Part shown: positions 52,501 to 63,010 of the stretch, piece by piece
Position numbering within the stretch: position 1 is the stretch's first letter
Layout of the letters: each line of letters starts with the position of its first letter
Assembly: GCA_024704765.1 (NCBI GenBank)
Contig: JAKMXF010000333.1
Span: forward strand, 1-64,000
Length of the DNA stretch: 64,000 bases
From: Oopsacas minuta
Taxonomy: Eukaryota; Porifera; Hexactinellida; Lyssacinosida; Leucopsacidae
Direction: 5' to 3'
Made by a program: the position numbers and the translations under genes
Notes under the pieces: model-generated
The model's input: only the letters and a program-made list of their open reading frames with translations
Told to the model about the DNA's origin: nothing
Database searches by the model: none

Positions 52501-55386
52501 AACGGGATCATAATTTATTACTCAATTAAATTTGGTACTTCTATCAGCACAACTATCTACACTACACACATGACAGAATATTCAGTCTATGATCTAGAGG
52601 AATTCACTCAGTATCAATTTAGTATTACTGCCTGGACCAGTATCGGTATAGGACCCTACAGTTCAGAACTCTATGTATCAACTCTTCCATTCCCTCCGTC
52701 TGCAGCGCCACAGAATGTGACGGGTACACCTCAATCTTATCATTCTATATTTGTTAGTTGGTATCATATTCCTGCTATCCATCAGAATAGCCTTATAATC
52801 AGTTACATTGTCTACTATCAAGAACAAGAACATGACACTAGTGAGGGAAAGCGAACAGTTGATGCTTTCAAAACTGATACCATAATCACACCCCTGAAGC
52901 CTGATGAGGTGTACTCTATCATTGTAGCAGCTGTTAATTCTGGAGGTATTGGTCCTCTATCTGTTCCAATTTATGTCAGAACACTACAAGGATTGCCAAC
53001 TGCTGCTCCTACTCAGGTAATAGTTGTATCTACGTCATCATCTTCATACATAGTCAGCTGGATTGGAATTCTTGCACAGCATCACAATGGATTGCTATTA
53101 TCTTATGAAATTGTGTCTCAAGGTGCAAACTATGACATGTCTCCATTGAGAATAAAAACTGGTTTGAATACGACATCATTAGTAGTGACTGGTTTGCATC
53201 CAGCAGTAGAATACACTGTGTATGTGTTTGCATCGAATGCAATTGGAAACGGTCCTGCTTCTGATTCAGCCTCTCTCTTGTTGCCAGAATCAACTCCTAA
53301 TGTAGCTCCTTCAATTATAGATTCTTCTTCAGGGAAAAATTGGATATTCGTGGTTTGGGAAGAAATTGACGGAATAGATCGTAATGGACTTATTCTACTA
53401 TATGAACTTAGATTCACGCCATCATCAGATACCCAATTCGTATTCATTAATATCAGTGCACCTACTATTAACTCAAATCTAACAGGTTTAAACATTGATA
53501 CGTATTATGCAATAGAAATACGAGCTTATACCAGTGCAGGTCCTGGACCATTCTCTTCAGAACAATTCTTATCAACAGATAATCATGTCTGTATAGTGTG
53601 TGTGAATGGTGAGTGTTCTCAAGATTATGCTGAGAGCATCTGTCAGTGCAATCCAGGTTTCACAGGTCAAACTTGTGATATCAACATTGATGACTGTCTT
53701 GATGTTAACTGTGATCATGGTAGTTGTACAGATGGAGTTAATAAATATATTTGTGAATGTGATGACGGGTATCAAGGACAGCTGTGTGACATAACAACTG
53801 GTACACCTGTCTGTGGAGAAGTGCTTTATCTCAACTTCCTATGGCTTGATACAGCTTATAGTGATACAGTTGTTCTTCCTTGTTCTGATTCTGACTCTCT
53901 ACTATTCGGTGATGCCAGTCGTTCCTGCTCAGCTGATGGCTCATGGTTGCCACCTAATGTGAATAATTGTATGAAGAAAGTTTATAATGATCTGGATATA
54001 GAAGGTGATTTAATACTCTCTCCTGAAGATGTTATTGATAGCGTTGCTAATCTGCAGAATATTTTCTGTGTAGTTGATTCGGGGTCTGGCCCCACTTTCT
54101 TCCCAAGTGAGATCGAGATATTGATTGAAGTTATAGTGAATGTTCTGGATTCAGTAGACAGTCAGAATGAATCTACTCGAGTAGACCTTCTTCCTCAGAT
54201 GATGCCTGGGGTTCTGTGCATGTTTTCTGGCATACTCGACTCGAGGAATCTTGAGTTGTTTCATCTCTCTACTGACTCTGTACTAGCTATTGAAATATAC
54301 GAGCTGATAGAGAGAATTGCTAAGTTAAATGCAGAGAATTACGACACCACTAATTCTGACTTCACACTCTTCTCAAAAGAAAATATTCATATGTACATTA
54401 CTCCTCTGACTGATGGACAATCCGTCACACTACCAGATTACGATCTGTCAGCTGTCAAAGATACAGGTCTCTATCCAAGCAGTATATCAATCCCTGGGAG
54501 TGAGGTATCGAATCTATTCTCCAAATCCAATGGAGTAGTGCCTGTAATTGCTGTTGTGTTTAGTCGCTATTTGGGTCAAGCAATCGGCACTTCTTCTTTA
54601 AACACTGATCTAGATACTACTACCATCAGCACAGGTGTAATTTCTGTACAGAATAGCCTGGGAGAACCTCTCACATTCTCTTCTCCCATTACTCTAACTC
54701 TAAAACTACTCAATTCTGCAGAATCTAAACTAAAATATACTTGTGTGTATTGGGATAATACTACACAGGCTTGGACTTCCTCTGGACTAAGCTATGCTGG
54801 AGAAAGTTCAGAATATTTCAGCTGTTTCAGCACACATGCTACTAGCTTTTCTGTACTTTCATTCAAATATGAGGGTCCCAATGATCAAATTATCATTACA
54901 GGTTCTATTAGTGCAATTTTATGCCTTCTGGTTGTATTCGTCTCTTGCTCTATATGGTTCCTTTACAATTATTTCAAGAGGAAAGATTTTAAGTTTATTG
55001 ATTTGCAAAGACAGTCAGAAACAGTGGGCCATCCGCTACAGTCAGATGATGCTTCCTTTAATCCATTATATGATCACAATAAAGACAAATTGGACATGAT
55101 ATATCAAACAGAACAAGAAAAATCTAAGAATTATTCAATTATTGATATCGAACATCACGAAGATAGACAAAATGCAGAAATAAAATCCAAACCCTCTACG
55201 GAGCCATTCGCTGAAGATATTGAGATTGACAACAAGGAGGTAGATGACCCTTCAATGTCTGAATCGAATGCATTTAAAACAGATTCTGACAACCTAACTG
55301 AAAATTTCTATGATTGCATAGCTTCTGAGGATGTACAGCCTGGTTCTTCAGTTCATTCTGAAGATGAACACAGTGATGATATATAA
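46512..55386 (+). CDS. DSL-domain (Notch-ligand-like) receptor with FN3 array and GAIN/GPS-like stalk
   Basis: Four exons, all GT-AG and phase-consistent: 46512-46565, 47593-47892, 48814-49138, 49583-55386; 2160 residues. Signal peptide 1-18 (MKLTILLAYYLILPVIYL). MNNL-like region 19-160 (CGPLFKICLRYG, FEISIVAIDTDGFW). DSL domain 175-224 with six cysteines (C181, 190, 194, 206, 215, 224; CDDNYYSTFC, GHYTC, GYSGTNC). Calcium-binding EGF 244-283 (DVNECTQYKDQC). Thirteen FN3 modules about 285-1560, many with YS(I/V)xVxAxNSxGxGPYS. Two EGFs 1562-1632. HormR-like module about 1634-1692 (CSADGSWLPP). GAIN-like region ending in a GPS-like motif (CVYWDNTTQAWTSSGL ... SCFSTHATSFSVL). One transmembrane helix about 1997-2021. 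Acidic tail with NPLY. Likely membrane-bound Notch-type ligand or adhesion protein; function inferred. Confidence 0.9.
46597..46798. mobile_element. Decayed relative of the 18863-19148 element, in intron 1 of the DSL gene
   Basis: Ends ACCGTATTCCTCTGAATAGT and, inverted, ACAGTATTTTCTTGAATAAT. About 202 bp, noncoding. It starts only 31 bp after the 5' splice site. Confidence 0.5.
47352..47485. mobile_element. TA-flanked MITE in intron 1 of the DSL gene
   Basis: 134 bp between TA at 47350-47351 and 47486-47487. Inverted ends CAAGGTTGGACAAAATATC and CAAGGCTTGGCAAATATCG. The interior is rich in 'gatattt' repeats. Confidence 0.65.
48105..48300. repeat. Dispersed repeat in intron 2 of the DSL gene
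   Basis: Aligns with 55915-56060 (acatacattttgg...gga(c/g)atttgca.ctcggg, ttctaaagtgaa, aggggtaattg). Noncoding. Confidence 0.65.
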
Positions 55387-56190
55387 TTAGCCAATATTCC
55401 AATATTCTAAAATATTTGATAATATGAATTATTTATTTACATTCTTTAGTTTTATATCATAATTTTTAAATTTTAATTTTTGTAGAATTTTTAGTTTTAG
55501 TTACTATTCATTTGTATCTAATTTTATGTTAATTAACATGAATTTAAGAAACGTCCATTTACAAATCGAAATACACTCTATCACTCTATCTCGATTATTC
55601 GAATTCGTTGGGCCTGTCAAGAACGTTCTGATAATCGAGGTTGCACTGTAGTTATACTGTAACATCAAACAGTTTTAGCACTGTTACTGTTCTCTTCGGA
55701 TAACCCTGCTATCGTATACCCCATTGTTGGATGCCATGCGACCTTCGTCAGCTAATTTTTCCTAAGTATAAAACAGAAACTGTGCAACCTTTAGGTTGCT
55801 CTTAAGTATATCAGAAATTTTTAGTACAGCAGCTATAGGGAGATGCCCCTAATGGCATGGACAATGTGCGACGTCCATACAGATGTCCGTCCGTTAGCGG
55901 TCGTGCGAAATCTAGGTACACATACATTTTGGGGCCGGAGATTTGCAACTCGGGGATGAATAGTTCTAAAGTGAATATTTCACACTCTCTATGTAAAATA
56001 CAAAATCAAGCTAGAGATTAGGTTTCAACATGTTGTCAGGGGTAATTGGGTGCGTAGAGTCCGTATTTGAGATTTTCAGAGTTTTAAAGTTACAAATTCA
56101 CAGATTTATCATATGTTTCACACCTTTTTGCATATTTTTCAAAATCATGCTAGAGATTTCTTTTAAAAGCTATTCAGGGGCAGTCCAGTA
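55387..56190. other. 3' flank of the DSL gene with repeats
   Basis: Holds a 75-bp TA-flanked MITE (55574-55648; one end CACTCTATC..TCGATTATTC, the other reading gataatcgaggttgcactg) and the second copy of the intron-2 repeat (55915-56060). No gene. Confidence 0.5.
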
Positions 56191-56194
56191 TGTG

Positions 56195-56640
56195 GATTTC
56201 AAATTTCATTCCTTCAAATCTATTTCTAAATTAGACATAGATTGAAAGAATGAAATTTGAAATCTACATAATCATATGATAAATCATTTAGATAATCTAC
56301 ATCACTTATCATATGATTATGTGTAGATTTCAAATTTCTCTAATCGCCAATAATATGAAATTGGTAGATTTCACCCGAATAAATTATTAATATGTAAGAA
56401 TTCATAAAAGTCACATAGAAAATTTCAGAGCGAAATGACATCTTAGCGTAATTGGCAAGTATGTATTAACATTCTACATGGACATTTTTGATACATATTT
56501 GCCAATTACGCTAGTAGATGACGTCACTTCGAGCTGTAAATCTTCACAAATGTGACTTTTGTGAATTCTTGCATATCAAATAATACATTTATTCGGTAGA
56601 AATTGTACCAGTTTCATATTATCGACGATTATAGAATTTC
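56195..56640. repeat. Nested inverted repeats (foldback)
   Basis: Inner hairpin: aatgaaatttgaaatctaca with taatcatatgataa (56246-56281) against its complement at 56303-56335. Outer foldback: 56339-56470 against 56490-56635, with matching pieces such as agcgtaattggcaa/ttgccaattacgct and taatatgaaa/tttcatatta. Noncoding. Confidence 0.7.
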
Positions 56641-57239
56641 ATATCAAAATATATCCACTTCCTTCTATCCCTGGTCCATGAAAATTGACTCAGTGGTCAG
56701 GCCTTCTCTTTAGTAAGCTGGGGAATTTCTCAAATCTGAGATGTCGCATAACTATGTACTTATGATTTATCGTGTTCGCAAGAAAGTAATTAGAATTCAA
56801 TAAAACTTAACTAAATATATCGAATGTGCAGAATACGATTTTTCGAAATTCGTTCAAACGATGAAAAGGCTGCCCAACATGTGTAATATAGTAATACATA
56901 TTTGTCATAATATAATTTGATTCAATTAATTATTTAGTTTTGAACATTTTAGATTTTCCAAAAGTTGTATAACATTTCGGAGCTGTTCGGGTAAGCGAGG
57001 GTCTACTTTATTTACAACATGATGTTCACAGCTCAGTATTATTACCATCACTTCCTCTCTTCTAATAACTAAACAAAATGATAGTCTTTAGAGTGGTAAG
57101 TAAATTATTTCATTTTTCGAGATTGATGCATGAACACTGTAATGTTTCAAGTCTGAAAGTCAATTATAGAGTTTCATTTCACTTTATGAAGGGGTCCAAT
57201 TGGAAGAGGTAGGAAGGTGACCAGCATTCGGTTCTCTTA
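56641..57239. other. Spacer with part of a dispersed repeat
   Basis: 56745-56825 (tgtcgcataactatgtactt...actaaatatatcgaa) matches 42735-42822. No gene seen. Confidence 0.45.
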
Positions 57240-57775
57240 GGTTGGGGTCTATGCATCTATTTTGCTAATGCCAATAATGTTCATTATGATATTGTACTTG
57301 CCATGACCAAATTTAATTCTAAAGAATATACTTTTCGATCTTAAAATATAATCTTTAGAATTAATTTTGAGTGTTTCGATCAAAAATATCTTAAACAAAG
57401 CGTAACCTGAGTTTCACGCTTAAAGCGTTAGACTTGGCAACTTACAGGGGAAAATTGAACCCCAATATAGAGGTAATACTGAAATATACTTTTATCTACA
57501 GCTCTAGAATCTAGAGTATACAAGGTATATCTATACACGTAATTCCGTGTGATTGAGTGAGTAATTACTAATATGATACAAAGGTGGTGGCGCCACGGAG
57601 GCTACAACCCCTCTGAAGATATTTTGGTGGGGACTTAGCCCTCCTAAAGTTCAAACCTGTTTAGGAATCAATGTAAGTCGAGTGCTGTGATATACTCGTA
57701 CTACTTTTATATATTTCTCTCCCTAAAAGTCAATTTGTATGTTACACCCTAAATCCAGAAAAGTTGAAATTACTA

Positions 57776-59105
57776 CGGGCGTTCAATAAGTAGTCGTTAT
57801 TCCAAATTTTGTAAGTCGGAATATTTCGACCTAGATCAAACTGAATTTTCTAATAACAATCCATCCATTGTGAATTCAATAATGCAGAGCTTTTTTGATT
57901 CTGATGTCTCGTTGAAATATTGTACCTATTTACATTTTGACAGTTTATTATAGTAACATTTTTAATGGCTTCAAAAAGTACAGATTTCAAAATTGAGCAG
58001 AGAGCATATGTGAAGATCAGAACACTGCTCAAGGTTTCACCAACAGATGTCCACAAAGATTTAGAGGAAGTTTATAAGGATACAGCACTTCCATATTCCA
58101 CTGTTGTTGATTGGGCTAGACGCTTTCGTGAAGGTAGTGTCCATTGAAGATGGGGCAAGAATAGGGAGACCAGTTTCCAGCACCAATGACAAAAATATCC
58201 TTGAGGTATCCGCGTTACTTGAAGAAGACCCTCATATCACGCTTGTGGAGATAGCTGATGCGGTTGGTATCTCAACGGGAACTGCTCAAGCTATTGTACA
58301 TGATAATATGAAATTCCGAAAGATATGTGCTCGATGGGTGCCGCATTTACTAACTCAGGCCCAGAAAGCAAAGAGGGTCCAATGCGCTACTAAATTGCTC
58401 TCTGAGTTTGATCGAACTGACTCCAGAAGGTTATTTGAGATAGTAACAGGTGACGAAACTTGGGTACGTTATTCTGAGCCTTTATCAAAAGAAGCAAACA
58501 AAGTATGGGTGGCAAAAGGACAGGACCCACCAATGATCCCTCGACATGACTTTCGGGATCCGAAGGTTATGTACTGTATATTTTTTGATTCTAATGGTCC
58601 AGTGTGCCAGATTTGTGTCCCCAAATACCAAACAATAACAGGCTCCTTCTACACCAATGAGTGTCTAACAGAGGTTGAAAAATTCTACCAAAATCGACGG
58701 CCAAGGACTGGAACTCGTGGATTGCGAATATTGCATGATAACGCCCGACCGCACAAGACAAAGCTGGTTAGAGAAAAGTTAGAAGCTATGAAATTTGTGG
58801 AGCTAGATCACCCTCCCTACTCGCCAGATCTAGCTCCCTGTGACTTTTGGTTGTTTCCAAAGCTAAAGAAACATCTATCAGGCAGGAAATTCGAGAGTCG
58901 AGCTCAGATAGGATCGGCGATTTTCCAGTATATGAAAGGTGTACCAACCGAAGACTACAAAAAGTATTTTTCGATTGGATAAAAAGGCTGAAATTGGTTT
59001 TACAGCACGAAGGGGAATACTTTGAGAAACTCCATCACTGATTACACAATTGTGCTAGAAAAATTTAGAATTACAATGTGATAACGACTACTTATTGAAC
59101 GCCCG
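57776..59105 (+). mobile_element. mariner element C (DD34D), nearly intact
   Basis: 1330 bp with matching 25-bp ends (both begin CGGGCGTTCAATAAGTAGTC) and TA at 57774-57775 and 59106-59107. The ends share GGGCGTTCAATAAGT with element A, so A and C are related lineages. Confidence 0.93.
57965..59041 (+). pseudogene. mariner transposase, element C
   Basis: Starts MASKSTDFKIEQRAYVKI. A first frameshift near 58140 divides WARRFREGSV from IEDGARIGRPVS. The core then runs unbroken: TGDETWVRY, ILHDNARPHKT and SPDLAPCDFWLFPKLKK, with 34 residues between the second and third Asp. A second frameshift near 58970 precedes DWIKRLKLVLQHEGEYF and the stop at 59041. Only two one-base lesions separate it from an open frame, so it is younger than A and B. 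Confidence 0.9.
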
Positions 59106-59410
59106 TAGTAAGTATTAGTACATTTCCACCTTATATCATAAATGTAGTTATTGTAATGGGCGGCACTGTTAAGTCAAATTAAAGTTCAACTATTCTGCAG
59201 AAACTTTTGAACCATTTTCTCCTACTCCATATTCATTGTGTTATGAACTTCCATATTAGGCATTTTTAGTTTCATCCCAGCGCCACTGATATGATACACT
59301 TGCAAGAATTATGTTACATACATTCTTACGTATGATATTGTAATGTATAGTAAATCCTTCAGTATATATATAAAGCGTATAAGTTACCTGAGAATATATT
59401 AATTTTTATA

Positions 59411-60620
59411 ATGGAATTTCCAGTTATATTATCCACAAATCTCCCACAAGATGTATGTGGGATTGATGAGAGGGTGAGGGTGGATCCCATGACATCTCCT
59501 CCATATAACTGGATATGTTTCTTGTCGATAGAGTCACATGACGGACAGAAGTAGATTGCTAGCGGTTTCAAGATAAACTTACCAGAAATCAACTGCATGT
59601 TAGTTGTTACCAGCGGGCATTGTACCTACGTTAATAACAATTATGCTAAGAAGATTTTGGTTACTTTTCCTAATCAAGGAACTGTGACTGCCTTCGCGAA
59701 AGATTTGTACGCTTCTCCTGAATATATCGCTACTGGGAATCCAGATTTTGATTACGGCTTGATCTTACTAGCTGGGAATAGTGACGATGGTTTTGGTTGG
59801 ACATCTATCATCCAAGACAGTGAACTCGATGCTCGTTTAGTCACTAATTGTGGTTATCCAGGTGATAAGCCGCGTGCAATTCTGTGGATCACAGGCGGTC
59901 CAATACATAGTTTTACGCCGAAAAGAATTTATTATATGAACGACACAGCCGGAGGTCAGAGCGGTAGTCCAGTTTACACATGGTGCGGGGGGTATTGGAC
60001 CGTTCTAGGGGTTCATAGTTACTGGTTGTCCCAACTCAGCGGTTAGATTCACTCCTGAAATGATTAGACGTTTCTACAAACGTGCAAATGCCCTCAACTC
60101 AGTAACTATAAGATCTGCCAAATTCCCTGATGTATATCTACGTTGTGATGGTAGTAAAGTGGACAAGTTTACTGGTCCTGGTAGTGGTGTTGTGAATTGT
60201 CAATACAAACCAGATGAGGAGTGGGAGCTCTTTCATATATACCCAATTGCGATGAAACCCTCTCTTGCACCACCTTCTGAATTTCCAGTACATATCCTAA
60301 GTGCTGAATGGGATAATGTGTACATTAGGATGGATGGATCGGGTATGGACAAGCCAAATGCCTCAGGTGGTGGTTGTGTTAATTGTCAATATGGTGCTAG
60401 AAGCTACGAGCAATTTTATTACCGCTCTGAGGGGAATGGAGGATTAGATGGCAAATTCTCCTTTCGAAGCATTTATTTTCCGCACTGCTACCTTCGTCTT
60501 GACGGAACTAACGTTGTCGCACACACTGGTCCTGGTGGTGGTACAGTAAATTGCCAGTATTATGACAATCCTAGTAGCGCTTTGCCAAATGGTGTAATGG
60601 AAACCTTTTACATTTCATAG
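59411..60620 (+). pseudogene. V8-like serine protease with C-terminal beta-trefoil-like repeats
   Basis: Protease part: VCGIDERVRVDP, then TAG where the family usually has Trp (DGQK*IASGFKI), then the catalytic His (VVTSGHC), Asp (NPDFDYGLILL) and Ser (GGQSGSPVY), the glutamyl-endopeptidase/V8 pattern of family S1. One extra base near 60023 breaks the frame (VHSY|GCPNSAVRFTPEM). After it come tandem modules with VYLRCDGS / VYIRMDGSG / CYLRLDGT and GPG(S/G)G-VNCQY, three copies, suggesting a beta-trefoil or fascin-like binding domain. The ORF ends ETFYIS at 60620. No signal peptide is visible; an upstream exon may be missing. Annotated as broken because of one stop and one frameshift. Confidence 0.8.
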
Positions 60621-60844
60621 TTGGCTATTTTTAGTAGATTCGTTTCCTCTAACTTGAATAAGCTATAGATTCTAGAACATTCTATGTATAGTTATCATTA
60701 CGTATCTAGCTTGTGCTTAGTTACTGGTATGTATATATACTCTAATTCAATATTATAATAGGTATTGTTGTTCTCAAATTATCCCTTAAAACTTCGCTCG
60801 CTTCTACACAAAGTGTAATAACTAACAAGTAGGTTGAATCCTAA

Positions 60845-61210
60845 CTCACTTGGGGTGTATGCTGTTATGTCAGCTAAAACTATAATAGGATAAGTGCTGA
60901 AACTTCAGGATACAAAGACAATTACCGTTGGTTGTGCATAAAAGCTTTTCAAGTTAGTCTGCCAATTTTGTGTCACTTTACATTTTCCAGATTGTACTAG
61001 TATTTTTGACTATTGTCTACTTATAACAATTGTAGTGTAAGAGGTTATATTCCGTATACGATGGTGTTAATATTATTAATTAAGCTTAGTACACATTGGC
61101 TAGAGACTTTAGAGACTATGAAAATATCGACACAATAGACTCAATTCCTCTGAAGTCATAAACTACATAAAACTTGAAACGGGAATGACTCAATAACGAT
61201 AGCATCTATT
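60845..61210. repeat. Dispersed repeat, copy 3 of 3
   Basis: Shortened relative of 43800-44460 and 28680-29140 (gtatgctgttatgt.agc, taagcttagt.cacattgg, caatagactcaattcctctga). Forms the end of the segmental duplication. Confidence 0.7.
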
Positions 61211-61540
61211 TGGGAAATTTTCCCTAGCAACGTAGGAATGTGGCAACATTCCATTCTCTAATTTTGTCCTAACCCTATCGTATGAGCCGTTGTTCGACGC
61301 CGCTAAGCGAGCTGAGTCTAGTTTTACACATATCGAAAAGTTTAATGATCTTTATACACGATTTTACGCGATCGAACCCTGCTGCCTAATATTTTTCATA
61401 TATTTCTTACAGATAAATAATGTCATAGTCTGTGCTCTAAATATAGATAGAGAATTGCTCACAGCTGACATATAGGGGCAATCAAGTACACTTAATCCGA
61501 ATATCGCGTTTCAATATTCTTAATTCTAATATCTAAATTT

Positions 61541-61905
61541 CTAAACAAATAATTGAATCTCTAAAGCACCAGCTGCACAAGAAAGTATACCCGACATTTT
61601 CCCATCTATCATACTACAAGATACCTTCACTGTTACATCCCCTTGAGGAGGAGAAATACCTTCTTGTTCAATTGTAGTTGTTTCTGGATTGATGTAAGTA
61701 TCCATTAGAAACCACCGGACGTTGTATTCGCTTTCTTTCATGGCTATTAAATAAACTGGTCGAACCTGAAAGTGTGAATTTGGAATTGTATTTACCCATA
61801 TTTCTGTGCCAGTAGAATCCTTTACTGAAAGTAGTTTAAAGGAAAATAATACGAAATTTTTTGAGTTGAATTCTACGCTCTCCTGTAGTTCTGATCAATC
61901 AAGGC
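61541..61905 (-). CDS. Possible terminal exon, product unknown
   Basis: An open frame begins beyond the first ATG, from about 61905, where ctacag could be a 3' splice site, and ends at 61541. It reads KNFVLFSFKLLSVKDSTG, YNVRWFLMDTYINPETTT, GDVTVKVSCSMIDG and ends LEIQLFV. The alternating hydrophobic pattern suggests beta strands. No family recognised and no upstream exon identified, so it may be a relic. Confidence 0.35.
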
Positions 61906-62105
61906 CATCGGATATTCTTAAAACCAAAGGATATTGACAATCATTTAACTGGTGAAAAGTGTTGAAAGTAATCGAAAAACTGTCTGTTTTTACAACCATT
62001 GGATATGATATACAAATTCCTACATTAAGCTGATTAGAGTTGTGCACACATATTGGAGGTCTTTTGCAAACGTAATGTTAGCACGTTGTGAAGTTACTAG
62101 TTTGC

Positions 62106-62920
62106 ATGCCTGGAGCAAGCAATTCTCAGTCTTCAATAACCGTTTTAAATGAGAGTACTTCTGTTTACCAATTTCAAGCTGGTAAAGAAGGAAGGTTGCC
62201 TTATTCTGGTAAAGCTAATAAAGAATTATATGAACTTAATGGTCTAGCTATATATTGAACTTAATGAGCTGATATACCTAGCTGATTGGGGTAACTGTCG
62301 TATGCAAGTTGTTACTTTTGAAGGAAACTGCGTCACTTATTTTGGAGAAGACATATTTAGAATCCATTTGGCGGAGCATAGTAGTAACATAAGATCACGT
62401 CTTAGTTACGGACTAAAGGTAGCGAGTACTGATACCAGAGGATCAGGAGAGGAGGAGCTAGATTAATCTACAGGACTCTGTACAGACTATAACGGAGATC
62501 TGTATATAGCTGATAGTAGCAATCACCGAGTTTGTATTTATTCAAATGAACTTAAATTCCTAAATTATTTGGGTACTCAACAGCTGATTACCCCTATAGA
62601 TGTTAAAGTAACTCCAAACAGCATTTTAGTGTTAGACAGGAGTCCAAATTGTGTCCACTTCTTCTCTAGAAGTGGACACACCTAATAACTCGTGTGCTAC
62701 TCAAGGGTGGTCGGATATGGTTTATAACCCATTCTTCTTCTGTTTGGACCCATCAGTGAATATTCTCATTACCGATTATTCCTGTGACGAAATCAAGATA
62801 CTCTCTCCTTCAGAGGGACTACTAAATGATATAGCGGAGAGAGGGTGTGTAAGATGGGAACTTAATCCTCCACCTGGTATTTTTCTCTCAATTTGGAATT
62901 ATATTTATTTCATCAAGTGA
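62106..62920 (+). pseudogene. NHL-repeat gene relic
   Basis: Starts MPGASNSQSSITVLNES. Propeller pieces follow in several frames: LIYLADWGNCRMQV, GLCTDYNGDLYIADSSNHR, ITPIDVKVTPNSILVLD and FFFCLDPSVNILITDYS. Frameshifts near 62255 and 62670 and a stop near 62463 show decay. Related to the intact gene at 6458-7720. Confidence 0.75.
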
Positions 62921-63010
62921 TATGATTATTATTAATAATATTTAGTTATTTGTGTTATCATCAACAAATATTTAGATAAAATGACATAAATCCACATTCC
63001 AAATTTCTGT

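Larger units (their letters stand above)
57240..61210. repeat. Segmental duplication, right copy
   Basis: Same-orientation partner of 41500-44460. It holds the longer protease copy and a mariner that is absent from the left copy, so the mariner inserted after duplication or is missing on the left. Confidence 0.8.
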
